Shown piece by piece: positions 7,038 to 15,666 of a stretch of DNA of 36,404 nt. The stretch is from contig CATZDY010000018.1 of NCBI GenBank assembly GCA_958417755.1, positions 1 to 36,404 of the forward strand. Direction: 5' to 3'. The translations under genes and the position numbers were made by a program. The first letter of the stretch is position 1. The number at the start of each line of letters is the position of its first letter. Source of the stretch: an uncultured Peptococcaceae bacterium. GTDB lineage: Bacteria > Bacillota > Desulfotomaculia > Desulfotomaculales > Desulfocucumaceae. The notes below the pieces were generated by a model. It was not told the DNA's origin and did no database searches. It was given only the letters and a program-made list of their open reading frames with translations.

Positions 7038-9154
7038 TGGAAAAACAGCAATGCAGTAAGGACAAACAAAGTGTACCTGCCTTGGATTTGCAGCATGATA
7101 TTCCCTTTCCGGATGAAATTGAACATTTGGCCATGATCAATGCGAAACTTGATGATGCTTTGCAAAAAGCAGATGACTCTGTTACAAGGCTGGATAAGGA
7201 ATACAGGGATGCCAAGCAATACATGGTGGAATACCGGGGCGAGATTGACCCCCGGGAGATGTTTCAAAACGAGCTGCTCCTCAAGCAGACGGATAGAACA
7301 GGGGCTTTTGCCGTAGAAATACGGGATAGAATTACCAAGCTGAAAGAATCTCCTTATTTTGCCCGGATAGATTTTCATGAAAAAGATAGCCAAGCGCCAG
7401 CCAAACACTACATTGGGCGCTTTAGTTTTCACCATGAAAATGAGTTGCTCATTTTTGACTGGCGTGCTCCCATAGCCAGCATGTTCTATGATTACGAAAT
7501 AGGCCCAGCAGGTTATGAGGCACCCACAGGCAGAATTGAAGGGGAGATTACGAAAAAAAGACAATTTAAAATCAAACATGGGGTCATGGAATACGCTCTG
7601 GAAAGCTCTGTGCATGTGCAGGATGATATTCTGCAAAGGGAGTTAAGCCATACTTCTGACGAAAAAATGAAATCCATTATTGCAACGATTCAACAAGAGC
7701 AAAATCAGATTATCCGCAACGAAAAGGCAAACACTCTTATCATTCAAGGGGTGGCGGGTTCAGGAAAAACATCCATAGCCCTACATCGCATTGCCTTTCT
7801 GCTTTACCGGTTCAAAAATCAGTTAAACGCTAAACATGTGACCATTCTTTCCCCGAATAAAGTTTTTGGGGATTATATCGCCAATGTTCTTCCTGAACTT
7901 GGGGAAGAACCGATATGCCAGCTGAGTTTTGCTGATATTGCTGAAATTCAGCTGGAACGTGTCATTGGTTTTGAATCAGACAGAGATCCTTTGTTAGAAC
8001 AGGATGAAAAATGGAGGCAACGGGTACGTTTCAAGTCCACGCTGGCATTTGTAGAGCGAATGGACGAATATCTGCAACAGTTATCCTCCAGGATTTTTAT
8101 GCCCACTGATTATACCTTTGGCCGCTTTTCAGTAAAAAGCATCTGGATACAAGAGCGTTTCCAAGCTTACAAGCAATATCCCATAAAGCAGCGGTTGGCC
8201 ATGGTGGCGGATGATATGCACGATCATTTGAAAACCCAAAACATCATGCAAGAGGAAATACCTGGGGCCAGGGTCATGCTGAAAAGCCTCACTTCCATGC
8301 TCACAATGAAGAATTCCTTGGCTTTATATAAAGACTTCTATAAGACAATGGGGGTTTTGGAAATGTTCGTCATGCCCCAAAAGAAAACCCTGGAATGGGC
8401 TGACGTTTATCCCTTTCTGTATCTCCATGCTGCTTTTGAAGGTTTAAAGGGAAGCAGCTTGACGAAACATCTTGTCATTGATGAAATGCAGGATTACACG
8501 CCCATCCAGTATGCTGTGTTGAATCTGCTGTTTCAGTGCCCTAAAACCATAGTGGGTGACTTTGGCCAGTTGATCAATCCAAACCATCTGCACACCTTAG
8601 AAGATATACAACAGGTATACCAAGGGGCAGAGTTTGTCAAGCTAAACAAAAGTTACCGTTCCACGTATGAGATCATGACCTTTGCCAAAGGTATCCAGCA
8701 CATGGCTTCCCTGGAACCTGTGAAACGACACGGGAATGAGCCCCTATGTATCTTCTGTGCTGATGAACATGAAGAAATACTACAAATAAAAAAGGCCATA
8801 TGTGATTTTGAAGCCAGGGGAAATGCCTCCCTTGGCATTATCCTGAAAACAAACAATGCTGCCAAAACATTGTATGATATGCTTTCCCAAGAATGTGAAG
8901 TGAACTTGATTTCACCTGCAAGCGCAAGCTTTAAGAATGGTGTATCCATTACATCCATTCAGATGTCCAAGGGATTGGAGTTTGATGAAGTCATTGTTCC
9001 TCAGGCAAATAGCGATACCTATAGGACAGAATATGATAGAAGCCTGCTATATATTGCTTGTACAAGGGCAATGCATCGCTTGACCCTGATGTATACGGGG
9101 GATATGTCTCGTTTCATTACGCAACGGAACGGGAATACGGAAAATGCCTTCTAA
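7034..9154 (+). CDS. helD: HelD-like superfamily 1 helicase / RNA polymerase recycling ATPase
   Basis: A ~706-residue protein of the UvrD/Rep-like HelD group. It starts with an acidic, coiled-coil-like N-terminal arm (about 15-75), as in HelD, which inserts into RNA polymerase. The Walker A GVAGSGKTSIALHR lies near 238-251, the Walker B/Q region VIDEMQDYTPIQY near 480-492, motif IV/V around FVKLNKSYRSTYE, and the late ATPase motif MSKGLEFDEVIVPQ near 643-656. HelD releases stalled or post-termination RNA polymerase. The start is ATG 7034 because AGGAGG (7022-7027) is 6 nt upstream; the upstream in-frame ATG at 6989 has no ribosome site. Length is slightly below the ~770 of Bacillus subtilis HelD. 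Single gene, followed by a long hairpin. Confidence 0.85.
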   Translation: MMEKQQCSKDKQSVPALDLQHDIPFPDEIEHLAMINAKLDDALQKADDSVTRLDKEYRDAKQYMVEYRGEIDPREMFQNELLLKQTDRTGAFAVEIRDRITKLKESPYFARIDFHEKDSQAPAKHYIGRFSFHHENELLIFDWRAPIASMFYDYEIGPAGYEAPTGRIEGEITKKRQFKIKHGVMEYALESSVHVQDDILQRELSHTSDEKMKSIIATIQQEQNQIIRNEKANTLIIQGVAGSGKTSIALHRIAFLLYRFKNQLNAKHVTILSPNKVFGDYIANVLPELGEEPICQLSFADIAEIQLERVIGFESDRDPLLEQDEKWRQRVRFKSTLAFVERMDEYLQQLSSRIFMPTDYTFGRFSVKSIWIQERFQAYKQYPIKQRLAMVADDMHDHLKTQNIMQEEIPGARVMLKSLTSMLTMKNSLALYKDFYKTMGVLEMFVMPQKKTLEWADVYPFLYLHAAFEGLKGSSLTKHLVIDEMQDYTPIQYAVLNLLFQCPKTIVGDFGQLINPNHLHTLEDIQQVYQGAEFVKLNKSYRSTYEIMTFAKGIQHMASLEPVKRHGNEPLCIFCADEHEEILQIKKAICDFEARGNASLGIILKTNNAAKTLYDMLSQECEVNLISPASASFKNGVSITSIQMSKGLEFDEVIVPQANSDTYRTEYDRSLLYIACTRAMHRLTLMYTGDMSRFITQRNGNTENAF

Positions 9155-9172
9155 GAGTGTAACGCATACGAT

Positions 9173-9208
9173 AATGGTTGCTATTTCTGGCTGAAAATAG
9201 CAACCATT
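9173..9208. terminator. 14-bp hairpin after helD
   Basis: AATGGTTGCTATTT (9173-9186) pairs perfectly with AAATAGCAACCATT (9195-9208) around an 8-nt loop, 19 bp after the helD stop. There is no T tract, so it is a stabilising 3' structure or an atypical terminator. Confidence 0.5.
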
Positions 9209-9672
9209 GGGGTAAATAGGAAAAATCCTCCTAAGGGCAAAGAGTGAGACGGCACTTGGCAATAATAGGATGATTGCACGGTTCATCATTGCCTGGGGAT
9301 GTACAGCCAGGGCTTCTAAATTTTAAAAGGTTAGGTTTTAATCCAGCATTGCATATACAAAGGACAACCCTTGGTTTCTTTGTCAACTGCCACTGTGATA
9401 AAAATGTTTAATGAGTCTTTTTTTAACTGGAAAAGCCTATGAATATCGCATTTTTGTTGTAAGCAATCTTTAAGGGTAAAATGGTGCTCGATTGGTGCCC
9501 AAATAAATAAAAAGCTTATGCGCTGTGATATGAAGTTATGATACGAAATGAGTTGTTTGACATTTCTATGGGCAGATATAAAATTAAAGAGAATTAAGTT
9601 GTGTTTTCATCTTAGGCGGAAAGCGTACTTGATAAATCGGAAAGTTAAAGTGGTGAATAGAATGGCAAGAAT
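9209..9672. other. AT-rich intergenic region
   Basis: About 460 bp between the helD hairpin and the radical SAM gene. No coding frame with a ribosome site was found. A TTGACA near 9558 followed by an ATATAAAAT stretch could form a poorly spaced promoter for the radical SAM gene. Otherwise nothing recognisable. Confidence 0.4.
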
Positions 9673-9687
9673 ATGGGGGGCTTTGCT

Positions 9688-10572
9688 ATGGGGGTAAGCA
9701 TAAAGGATTTGGACGTAAAAAGCGTTTTGACAAAATCAAATCTTCCTGTCAGCGACTTTTCTGTAAACCCTTATGTGGGATGTGCCCATGCCTGTCAATA
9801 CTGCTATGCCTCGTTTATGAAGCGTTTTTCCAACCATCCGGAGCCGTGGGGCGAGTTCGTGGATGTGAAACACTGGCCGGTGATCAAAAATCCGCAGAAG
9901 TACACGGGCAAGGAACTATTTATCAGCTCTGTTACTGACCCCTACCAGCCGTTGGAGGAAACCTGCGGACGCACAAGGGCGCTTTTGGAGCAAATGCAGG
10001 GAAGTGGCTGTAAAATCAGTATTGCAACGAAATCCGATTTGATTTTACGCGATCTGGACTTGATTAAAACCTTTCCCGACGCCCGCGTGTCTTGGTCTAT
10101 CAATACATTGGATGAAGCATTTCGGGAGGATATGGACAAAGCCGTTTGCATTGAGCGGCGGCTGGATGCCATGAAAGCCTTCCACAACGCAGGGGTGCGG
10201 ACAACCTGCTTCATCTCTCCCATCTTCCCGGGTATCACAGACGTTCCCGCCATCATTCGTCGGGTTAAAAATCAATGTAATCTGATCTGGCTGGAAAATC
10301 TGAATCTGCGTGGAGGCTACAAGACGGTCATTCTGGACTACATTGTGAAGAAGTACCCTGACCTTGTGCCGCTCTATCAGGCTATCTATCAACGGAATGA
10401 TAGAAGTTATTGGGCCGCGCTGGACGAGGAAATGCGGCGTTTTACCACAGAAGAAAATTTGCTCTATATTCGCGACAATGATTCCATTAAACGACCCTTT
10501 GAGGCTTTGCCCGTTGTAGTCAACTATTTCTTTCACGAGGAAATTATACCATCAGCAAAAAAGAAAAAATGA
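9688..10572 (+). CDS. Radical SAM protein, resembling 'mobile pair protein B'
   Basis: A 294-residue radical SAM protein of the SPL-like/Rv2578c-like group. The [4Fe-4S] cysteines are C32, C36 and C39 in CAHACQYCYASF; downstream is a (beta/alpha) barrel with LFISSVTDPYQPLE and SWSINTLDEAF. Its N terminus, MGVSIKDLDVKSVLTKSNLP, and overall length recall proteins annotated as radical SAM mobile pair protein B in Firmicutes mobile elements, normally encoded next to a second radical SAM protein. No partner is present here. The start is ATG 9688, with GGGGGG 7 nt upstream; an in-frame ATG at 9673 has no clear site. Codon third positions are visibly more G/C rich than in flanking genes, supporting transfer. 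Reaction unknown. The pair assignment is from memory of the family and is less certain than the radical SAM call. Confidence 0.8.
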   Translation: MGVSIKDLDVKSVLTKSNLPVSDFSVNPYVGCAHACQYCYASFMKRFSNHPEPWGEFVDVKHWPVIKNPQKYTGKELFISSVTDPYQPLEETCGRTRALLEQMQGSGCKISIATKSDLILRDLDLIKTFPDARVSWSINTLDEAFREDMDKAVCIERRLDAMKAFHNAGVRTTCFISPIFPGITDVPAIIRRVKNQCNLIWLENLNLRGGYKTVILDYIVKKYPDLVPLYQAIYQRNDRSYWAALDEEMRRFTTEENLLYIRDNDSIKRPFEALPVVVNYFFHEEIIPSAKKKK

Positions 10573-10762
10573 ACTCTGCTGATTTATTTTTTAGAATACT
10601 TTAGATTCTTGCCCAAATTTTTTAAATTTTTGAGATGAAATAAGAAATTACAGGAAAATTTCCTCGTTTATAATTGTTAGCCAGCGACATTCTGCCCAAA
10701 CAGTTGACATATTTTTATTCACATTGGGCAATAAAGAATAAGACAAATCTCAGGAGGTACAT

Positions 10763-11273
10763 ATGGAAATCGTAAAAGTTTACAAGGAAAACATGCCCCA
10801 TGTCAAGCTGGTTGGTAAACGCTACACCAATCAAGACAGGGATGAAAACGGGACCTTTGCAAGCTATTGGCAACAGTCATTTCGAGAAGGGTGGTTTGAA
10901 ACCCTGAAACAGTGTAAAAACATCCCAGGTGTGAGCGAGGACTACTTGGGGGTCATGCGCTTTACTGGTGCTGGTCATGAGTTTGCATACTGGATCGGTG
11001 CTTTTTTTGCTCCTGACACAAAGATCCCAGGGGGGTTTTGAGGCAATAGAAATCCCGGCTGGGGATGTAGGTGTGTGCTGGCTCTACGGTGATGCGAAAA
11101 ACGGCGAACTGTATCGTGCGGAAGCTTCTGACCTAGCTATGGCGGCTATGGTTGAAAAGGGATGGAGCTTTTCTCAAAAGGGCTGGTTTTTTGAGCGGTA
11201 CAACTGTCCCCGCTTCACCACACCGGACGAGAGAGGCAATGTTGTCTTAGATATTTGCGCATATTTAGCCTAA
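10763..11273 (+). pseudogene. GyrI-like effector-binding protein broken by a frameshift
   Basis: The first frame (10763-11040) gives 92 residues, MEIVKVYKENMPHVKLVGKR to TKIPGGF, then stops. The next frame continues exactly in register with FEAIEIPAGDVGVCWLYGD and runs to TAA 11271-11273 (ending ICAYLA). Deleting one G from the GGGGGG run at about 11031-11036 restores a single ~169-residue GyrI/AraC effector-binding-like protein, whose final strand YNCPRF is typical of this fold. An excellent AGGAGG site precedes the ATG by 6 nt, and a TTGACA lies at 10704-10709, so the locus looks recently functional. The break could be a real mutation, slippage-prone phase variation, or a sequencing error. 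Such proteins bind hydrophobic drug-like ligands. Confidence 0.7.
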
Positions 11274-11358
11274 TGGACAAAATGCACCTCTTGGGCTACT
11301 ACGCACATTTTTGCTAGTAAACCAGTGGCTTAGCTGCTCTACTGTACAGGCAAGTAGG

Positions 11359-11378
11359 GCAAGTGCATATGCACTTGC
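11359..11378. repeat. Perfect 20-bp palindrome
   Basis: GCAAGTGCAT followed at once by ATGCACTTGC, a perfect self-complementary 20-mer located between the convergent GyrI-like remnant and the EamA gene. No T tract lies on either side. It could be a bidirectional terminator core or a protein-binding site. Confidence 0.5.
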
Positions 11379-11418
11379 GATTTTCCGCTACGCAGTTTTG
11401 GCTATGTAAATCATATGA

Positions 11419-12312
11419 TTATTCTTTTTTCTTACATACCTTGCTTTCAGACAGGAACAGGCCGGAGAGGGTCAAAATCATACCAATACCCGCCAGTATG
11501 GTTATTTTTTCATGTAAAATGAGTACTGAGGTAACAACTGTGACAATAGGAACCATATAAATGTAAATGCTAGTTTTTACGGCGCCTAAAATTTTTACCG
11601 CAAAATTCCAGGTGACAAAACAAAGGGCCGACGCTCCTAATCCCAAAAAAAGGATGTTAAATAGGTAGACTGGGTTAGCAAACCGGATTAGTTCTAACTT
11701 GAAATCAAATAGAAACAATGTAGGGAGCATGAAAAGAATGCCATAAAAAAATACCCGTCTTGTGGTGAGAATGGTGTTGTACCCAAAACTGCTGATTTTT
11801 CTTGTCAGCACTGAGTAGCAGGCCCAAATCAAAGCTGCCAGCAAGGCGAGCAAATCTCCCAGGGGATTTAGCGCTAACGTTAAACCCTGAAAACTGATCA
11901 GGCATATGCCTGCCATTGCAATAACAAATCCAATCAAGAAATTGGCTCGCAGCTTTTCTTCTCCTTTTAAAAACAAGTGGGTCAGGATTGCTGTAAAAAA
12001 TGGGGCCACGGAAATGACAACACCTACATTGGAGGCCATCGTATGGGTAAGGGCAATGTTTTCCAACAAGTAATATAGGCAAATTCCACAAAGCCCAGCT
12101 GCAACAAAGGTACATTCTTGTCTCCAACTGGTGCCTTTCAGGGGGTGGGGATAAACCAGCAACAGAGCCAATAGTCCCATGATGAACCGGAAAAACAAAA
12201 TCTCCACAGGTTGAAAATCCACCAATAAAATCTTTGTGGAGATAAAAGTTGTCCCCCAAATGATGATGGTGAGCAAGGCCAAGACATGCCCTGCTGTGTT
12301 TTTATTCTCCAT
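11419..12312 (-). CDS. EamA/DMT-superfamily transporter
   Basis: A 297-residue membrane protein with about ten helices in two EamA repeats: repeat 1 begins VLALLTIIIWGTTFISTKILL, repeat 2 begins near GDLLALLAALIWACYSVLTRKI, with the family-typical ATP-independent 'W.....' helices. Such drug/metabolite transporters usually export amino acids, nucleosides or small metabolites. The ATG start (12310-12312) overlaps the end of the upstream AraC regulator gene by 11 bp, so the two are translated from one message and the regulator probably controls this exporter. Substrate unknown. The C terminus is short and basic (ESKVCKKKE). Confidence 0.88.
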   Translation of the reverse strand: MENKNTAGHVLALLTIIIWGTTFISTKILLVDFQPVEILFFRFIMGLLALLLVYPHPLKGTSWRQECTFVAAGLCGICLYYLLENIALTHTMASNVGVVISVAPFFTAILTHLFLKGEEKLRANFLIGFVIAMAGICLISFQGLTLALNPLGDLLALLAALIWACYSVLTRKISSFGYNTILTTRRVFFYGILFMLPTLFLFDFKLELIRFANPVYLFNILFLGLGASALCFVTWNFAVKILGAVKTSIYIYMVPIVTVVTSVLILHEKITILAGIGMILTLSGLFLSESKVCKKKE

Positions 12313-13153
12313 GCTGCTTTCCTTTTGCCTCCCTTTTGCCTAAAAATATATCACGATAAATACCAGGGGCTAATCCAATAAATTGATTGAAATAATTGGT
12401 AAAATGACTTTGATCGGAAAACCCTGTTTGCAAAGCAGCCTCAAGGGGCAACACCCCCTGTTCCAACAGTTTCTTTGCTTTACCAATACGGATATTTTCC
12501 AGATAGCGGTATGGGGTGACCCCTTTTGATTGAACAAAGGCCCGTAACAAGGTGGATTTACTAAGTCCTGCACAGCGACAAATCTGATCTAAATAGATTC
12601 GCTCTGCAAAGTGCTGTTCCATAAAGGCACAGGCTTTTTCAATTTCATCCCGACACTCTGGGACGCAGTTTTTAAATGGCTGTCCATATTTCTGAATGAG
12701 CAGGGTCAGAAGCAAGAGTAAGCTTTCTTCTTTGTCAAATGAACAGGAACCTTTCATCATCATTTCATGGAGTGGGCGCAAGTAACAGGTCACTTCATCA
12801 TCATATAGTACGTTTTTTGAAAATCCCGGAAGCTCCCGTTTTCCGGTCACTTCTTCGACCAAATCCAACATGACTTCTTGGGAAATATTGAAGCCCCGGT
12901 AATCCAAGGCCTTATCATCAATTTGTGCACAGGCATGGTTATCGTTGGGATGAAACAGGATGATATTTCCTTTTTGAATGACATACTCTTGACTTTTACA
13001 GGAAAGAAAGCGTTTTCCGTTTTCAACAAATCCAATCACATAATACGCGTGGAAATGGTTGGGGAATGGCTGTACAATCCCCTCCAAACGGTAGGCTTCT
13101 ATACGCAGTTCATCATCATAAACAACGGTTCTTATTTCTTTCTTCACAGGCAT
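12302..13153 (-). CDS. AraC-family transcriptional regulator
   Basis: A ~283-residue regulator with an N-terminal cupin-type sensor (NHFHAYYVIGFVENGKRFL, GNIILFHPNDNHAC) and a C-terminal double helix-turn-helix (about 185-275: IYLDQICRCAGLSKSTLLRAF and LEAALQTGFSDQSHFTNYF). This is the usual full AraC layout. Start choice: the AAGGAGGAA site at 13154-13162 is too close to ATG 13153 but lies 8 nt before an in-frame GTG at 13147, so translation may begin two codons later. Upstream in-frame ATGs at 13174 and 13216 are possible but lack a site. Its gene overlaps the EamA exporter by 11 bp, suggesting local activation by a ligand. Confidence 0.88.
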   Translation of the reverse strand: MPVKKEIRTVVYDDELRIEAYRLEGIVQPFPNHFHAYYVIGFVENGKRFLSCKSQEYVIQKGNIILFHPNDNHACAQIDDKALDYRGFNISQEVMLDLVEEVTGKRELPGFSKNVLYDDEVTCYLRPLHEMMMKGSCSFDKEESLLLLLTLLIQKYGQPFKNCVPECRDEIEKACAFMEQHFAERIYLDQICRCAGLSKSTLLRAFVQSKGVTPYRYLENIRIGKAKKLLEQGVLPLEAALQTGFSDQSHFTNYFNQFIGLAPGIYRDIFLGKREAKGKQHGE

Positions 13154-13268
13154 TTCCTCCTTGTTATGTTTCATTATAAGGCTGGGACTTTGAAAAGGCT
13201 TGTAAAATATCTTCATCTTTTTTTATCTCTATGTGCTAAGTGGTATTTGCCGATCATCAAGGGGGCAT

Positions 13269-13297
13269 TTGACACCTATGTTTTCCCATGGTATCAT
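13269..13297 (+). promoter_or_regulatory. Promoter upstream of the flavoprotein gene
   Basis: TTGACA (13269-13274) and TATCAT (13292-13297) with a 17-nt spacer. This is the best match to the housekeeping promoter consensus near the flavoprotein, about 100 bp upstream of its ATG. It also lies upstream of the divergent AraC gene. Confidence 0.65.
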
Positions 13298-13298
13298 A

Positions 13299-13332
13299 CA
13301 AAACCAAATGAAGGGCAAAACCAAATGAAGGG
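13299..13332. repeat. Exact 17-bp tandem duplication at the transcription start
   Basis: CAAAACCAAATGAAGGG occurs twice back to back (13299-13315 and 13316-13332), immediately after the -10 of the promoter at 13269-13297. It therefore spans the probable transcription start and early leader. It could be a duplicated operator half-site or a replication-slippage product. Confidence 0.8.
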
Positions 13333-13398
13333 ACAATAAGGCTTGGGATGAAGAAAACAAAAGCCAGGGAATTGGCTTGGTAATGAAGGAGGAGCGAA

Positions 13399-14019
13399 AT
13401 GAAAGTATTGTTGTTAAACGGCAGCCCCAATCAACAAGGATGTACCTATACTGCTTTGGAAGAAGTGGCCAAGGCTTTGCAGAATGAAAACATAGAAACA
13501 GAAATATTCCATATTGGCACCCAACCAATCCACGGGTGTATGGGCTGCAAAAAATGTCGGGACAACGGGAATCGTTGTATTTTTGATGATGTGGTGAACA
13601 AGGCTTTGGACAAGGTGGAGCAAGCGGATGGTTTGGTATTGGGTTCTCCGGTGTATTACGCCTCAGCCAATGGCAGTTTTGTGGCTTTTTTAGACCGCTT
13701 GTTTTATGCTGGGGATTGTTTTGCCTATAAGCCTGGGGCTTGTGTGGTGTCTGCCAGGCGTGCTGGTACAACGGCAGCCTTGGAGCAGCTGCTTAAGTAT
13801 CTTACCATTTCTCATATGCCAGTGGTTTCTTCGCAATATTGGCCCATGGTGCATGGCAATACCCCTGCAGAAGTCAGACAGGATGAGGAAGGCCTGCAGA
13901 CCATGCGGATGTTAGGGAAAAATATGGCTTGGCTTCTGCGCTGCTTGGAAGCTGGCAAACAGGCCGGGATTTTGCCACCCAAGGGGGAAGAAAAGGTAAG
14001 AACCAATTTTATCCGTTAA
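13399..14019 (+). CDS. Flavodoxin-fold iron-sulfur flavoprotein / NAD(P)H FMN reductase
   Basis: A 206-residue protein of the flavodoxin_2/FMN-reductase family. The FMN phosphate loop is NGSPNQQGCTYT (7-18), and the flavin-contacting strand is LVLGSPVYYASANGSFVAFLDRLFYA. Between them lies the cysteine cluster C47, C50, C53 and C60 (CMGCKKC then C after six residues), similar to the compact cluster motif of iron-sulfur flavoproteins (Isf). It is a cytosolic electron-transfer or NAD(P)H-dependent reductase; partner unknown. The ATG has GGAGGAG 5 nt upstream. It is monocistronic, with its own promoter and a strong terminator after it. Confidence 0.85.
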   Translation: MKVLLLNGSPNQQGCTYTALEEVAKALQNENIETEIFHIGTQPIHGCMGCKKCRDNGNRCIFDDVVNKALDKVEQADGLVLGSPVYYASANGSFVAFLDRLFYAGDCFAYKPGACVVSARRAGTTAALEQLLKYLTISHMPVVSSQYWPMVHGNTPAEVRQDEEGLQTMRMLGKNMAWLLRCLEAGKQAGILPPKGEEKVRTNFIR

Positions 14020-14057
14020 AACAGCATTATGTGCCTTTTTACAAAAATAGTGTTTGG

Positions 14058-14089
14058 GACCGTTTCTTGGGAAGAAATGGTCTTTTTTT
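14058..14089 (+). terminator. Rho-independent terminator after the flavoprotein
   Basis: GACCGTTTCTT (14058-14068) pairs with AAGAAATGGTC (14072-14082) with one G-U pair and a 3-nt loop, followed by T7. A textbook terminator 39 bp after the stop codon. Confidence 0.88.
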
Positions 14090-14180
14090 ATGACTTCATG
14101 GGGCAATCTTACATGGGTGTATTGCATCATGCCATTTTGTTTTTGCCCGCTCATCTTGGGAAAAAAATAAAAAATCTTTC

Positions 14181-14207
14181 AACTTTTTCTTTGTTTCATT
14201 TATCTAT
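14181..14207 (+). promoter_or_regulatory. Candidate ECF-type promoter of the sigma/anti-sigma operon
   Basis: AACTT (14181-14185) and ATCTAT (14202-14207) are 16 nt apart, resembling the AAC ... (G)TC(TA) elements recognised by ECF sigma factors, and the spacer is T-rich as usual. About 100 bp upstream of the sigma gene; autoregulation is an inference. Confidence 0.45.
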
Positions 14208-14308
14208 AAAGAGGAGAAGAAAAAGGAAAACATTGCTGCTAAGGACTGTTGAAAACAACTGGCCAGGAGTTTTTACATAACAGGGAAAGGAAAAGGGGTG
14301 AGGGGTGG

Positions 14309-14791
14309 ATGAGTCAGGATACCTATGACCTTGTTGTTGCCTATGTGTTGAAAAATCAAACCAAGTTTTATCGCTTGGCTTATAGTTATACCAAACATAA
14401 AGACGCTGCGCTGGATGTCATGCAAAATGCCATTTGCAAGGCCTTGGAAAAGCATCATACGCTGAAAAATAATAATGCTGTTAAGACTTGGTTTTACCGG
14501 GTGTTGGTCAATGAATGTTTGGCTTTTTTGAAGAAAAAATCTAAAGAATGTTCCTGGGAACCTCAAACCATGGAGGTGGCCTACCAAGAGCCTGCTTATG
14601 AGCATGGTCTGATGTTGTATCAAATGGTAGAAGCATTGCCCCAGGAGATTCGGACCATCATTGTGCTGCACTATTATGAAGATATGACCTTGCGGGAAAT
14701 AGCAGCAATAACCCGGGTGAATGTGAATACAGTAAAGTCCAGGTTATACAAGGGATTGCGTAAATTGAAAACACTGTACAAGGAGGGATGA
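14309..14791 (+). CDS. ECF RNA polymerase sigma factor (SigV-like)
   Basis: A 160-residue sigma-70 family protein with only regions 2 and 4. Region 2 covers about 15-80 (LAYSYTKHKDAALDVMQNA for core binding and -10 recognition, TWFYRVLVNECLAFLKKK), and region 4 about 105-155 (LPQEIRTIIVLHYYEDMTLREIAAI, NTVKSRLYKGLRKLK). The start is ATG 14309, preceded by a GGGGTGAGGGG purine site; the in-frame ATG at 14249 lacks one. Its stop overlaps the region of the anti-sigma gene start (ATGA), so the two are coupled. Likely responds to envelope stress through the RsiV-like partner. Confidence 0.92.
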   Translation: MSQDTYDLVVAYVLKNQTKFYRLAYSYTKHKDAALDVMQNAICKALEKHHTLKNNNAVKTWFYRVLVNECLAFLKKKSKECSWEPQTMEVAYQEPAYEHGLMLYQMVEALPQEIRTIIVLHYYEDMTLREIAAITRVNVNTVKSRLYKGLRKLKTLYKEG

Positions 14792-14793
14792 GC

Positions 14794-15666
14794 ATGATGC
14801 AGGAATGGGAAGATGCTAAAAAAATATATGAAGCTGTTGAGATTCCTGAAGAATTGCACACTGTGGTCAATACTTGTATTGCAAAGAAAATCAAAAGCCC
14901 CTTGCCTGGCCCAAAAAACTGGCTCAAATGGGGGGCTGGGCTGGTGGCTGCTTGTTTTTGTTGTTTGGTGATTACATTGAATACCAGTGAAGCTTTTGCC
15001 AAAACAATGGTCAATATACCAGTGGTGGGACCTTTGGCTAAGATTTTAACTGTTCGTTCATACACAACCGTGGATCAGGATAAAACTGTCTCTGTCCACG
15101 TTCCTGGCATCCATGGGGAGGATGGTTTTACAAAACAGGTGAATGCAGAAATCGAAAAAATTGTGACCCAGCATGTGCAAGAGGCAGAACAGCGGGTAGC
15201 GGAATATAAGGAAGCTTTTATTGCCACCGGGGGAACAGGGGAGGAATTTGCTGCCAAACATATCAAAGTAGATGTGCAGTACAGGGTGCCCTATGCTTCT
15301 GAAGAGATACTCTCTTTGGTTATTACTGCCAATGAAAATTGGACCAATGCCTATCATGAACAATATTATTACAACCTGGATTTACAAAAACATACTTTTT
15401 TGACTTTACAAGATGTTCTAGGGGAACAGTATGTTGAGATTGCCAATGCCAGCATTCGCCAACAAATGCAAGAGCGTATGGATAAAGATCCCCAGGCATC
15501 TTACTTTACCCCTGAGATGGGTGGTTTTACCACTGTGAGTGAGCAAAGCCATTTTTATCTTAACAAAGGGGGTAATCCGGTGATTGTATTTCAAAAGTAT
15601 GAAATCGCTCCGGGAAGCATGGGAGTGCAGGAGTTTGAAATCAAATCCAACACTCTTGAAGAATAG
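14794..15666 (+). CDS. RsiV-like membrane anti-sigma factor (DUF4163/DUF3298)
   Basis: A ~290-residue protein with a short cytoplasmic N terminus (1-43) expected to hold the sigma factor, one membrane helix (about 45-63, LKWGAGLVAACFCCLVITL) and an extracellular part with DUF4163-like (about 85-190) and DUF3298-like (about 195-285) folds. This is the RsiV arrangement; in Bacillus subtilis RsiV binds lysozyme and is then cleaved to release SigV. Of three near ATGs (14788, 14794, 14797), 14794 has the best spacing (7 nt) from AGGAGG at 14781-14786; 14788 would overlap the sigma stop. Whether lysozyme is the ligand here is not shown. Confidence 0.85.
   Translation: MMQEWEDAKKIYEAVEIPEELHTVVNTCIAKKIKSPLPGPKNWLKWGAGLVAACFCCLVITLNTSEAFAKTMVNIPVVGPLAKILTVRSYTTVDQDKTVSVHVPGIHGEDGFTKQVNAEIEKIVTQHVQEAEQRVAEYKEAFIATGGTGEEFAAKHIKVDVQYRVPYASEEILSLVITANENWTNAYHEQYYYNLDLQKHTFLTLQDVLGEQYVEIANASIRQQMQERMDKDPQASYFTPEMGGFTTVSEQSHFYLNKGGNPVIVFQKYEIAPGSMGVQEFEIKSNTLEE

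Noticed and set aside
13299..13332. Tandem 17-bp repeat as a CRISPR-like array
   Set aside because: Only two adjacent copies with no spacer between them, and no cas genes in the window.
13229..13771. 180-codon minus-strand frame opposite the flavoprotein
   Set aside because: Low-complexity product rich in Pro, His and Lys, covering a clear plus-strand gene and promoter; an antisense shadow.
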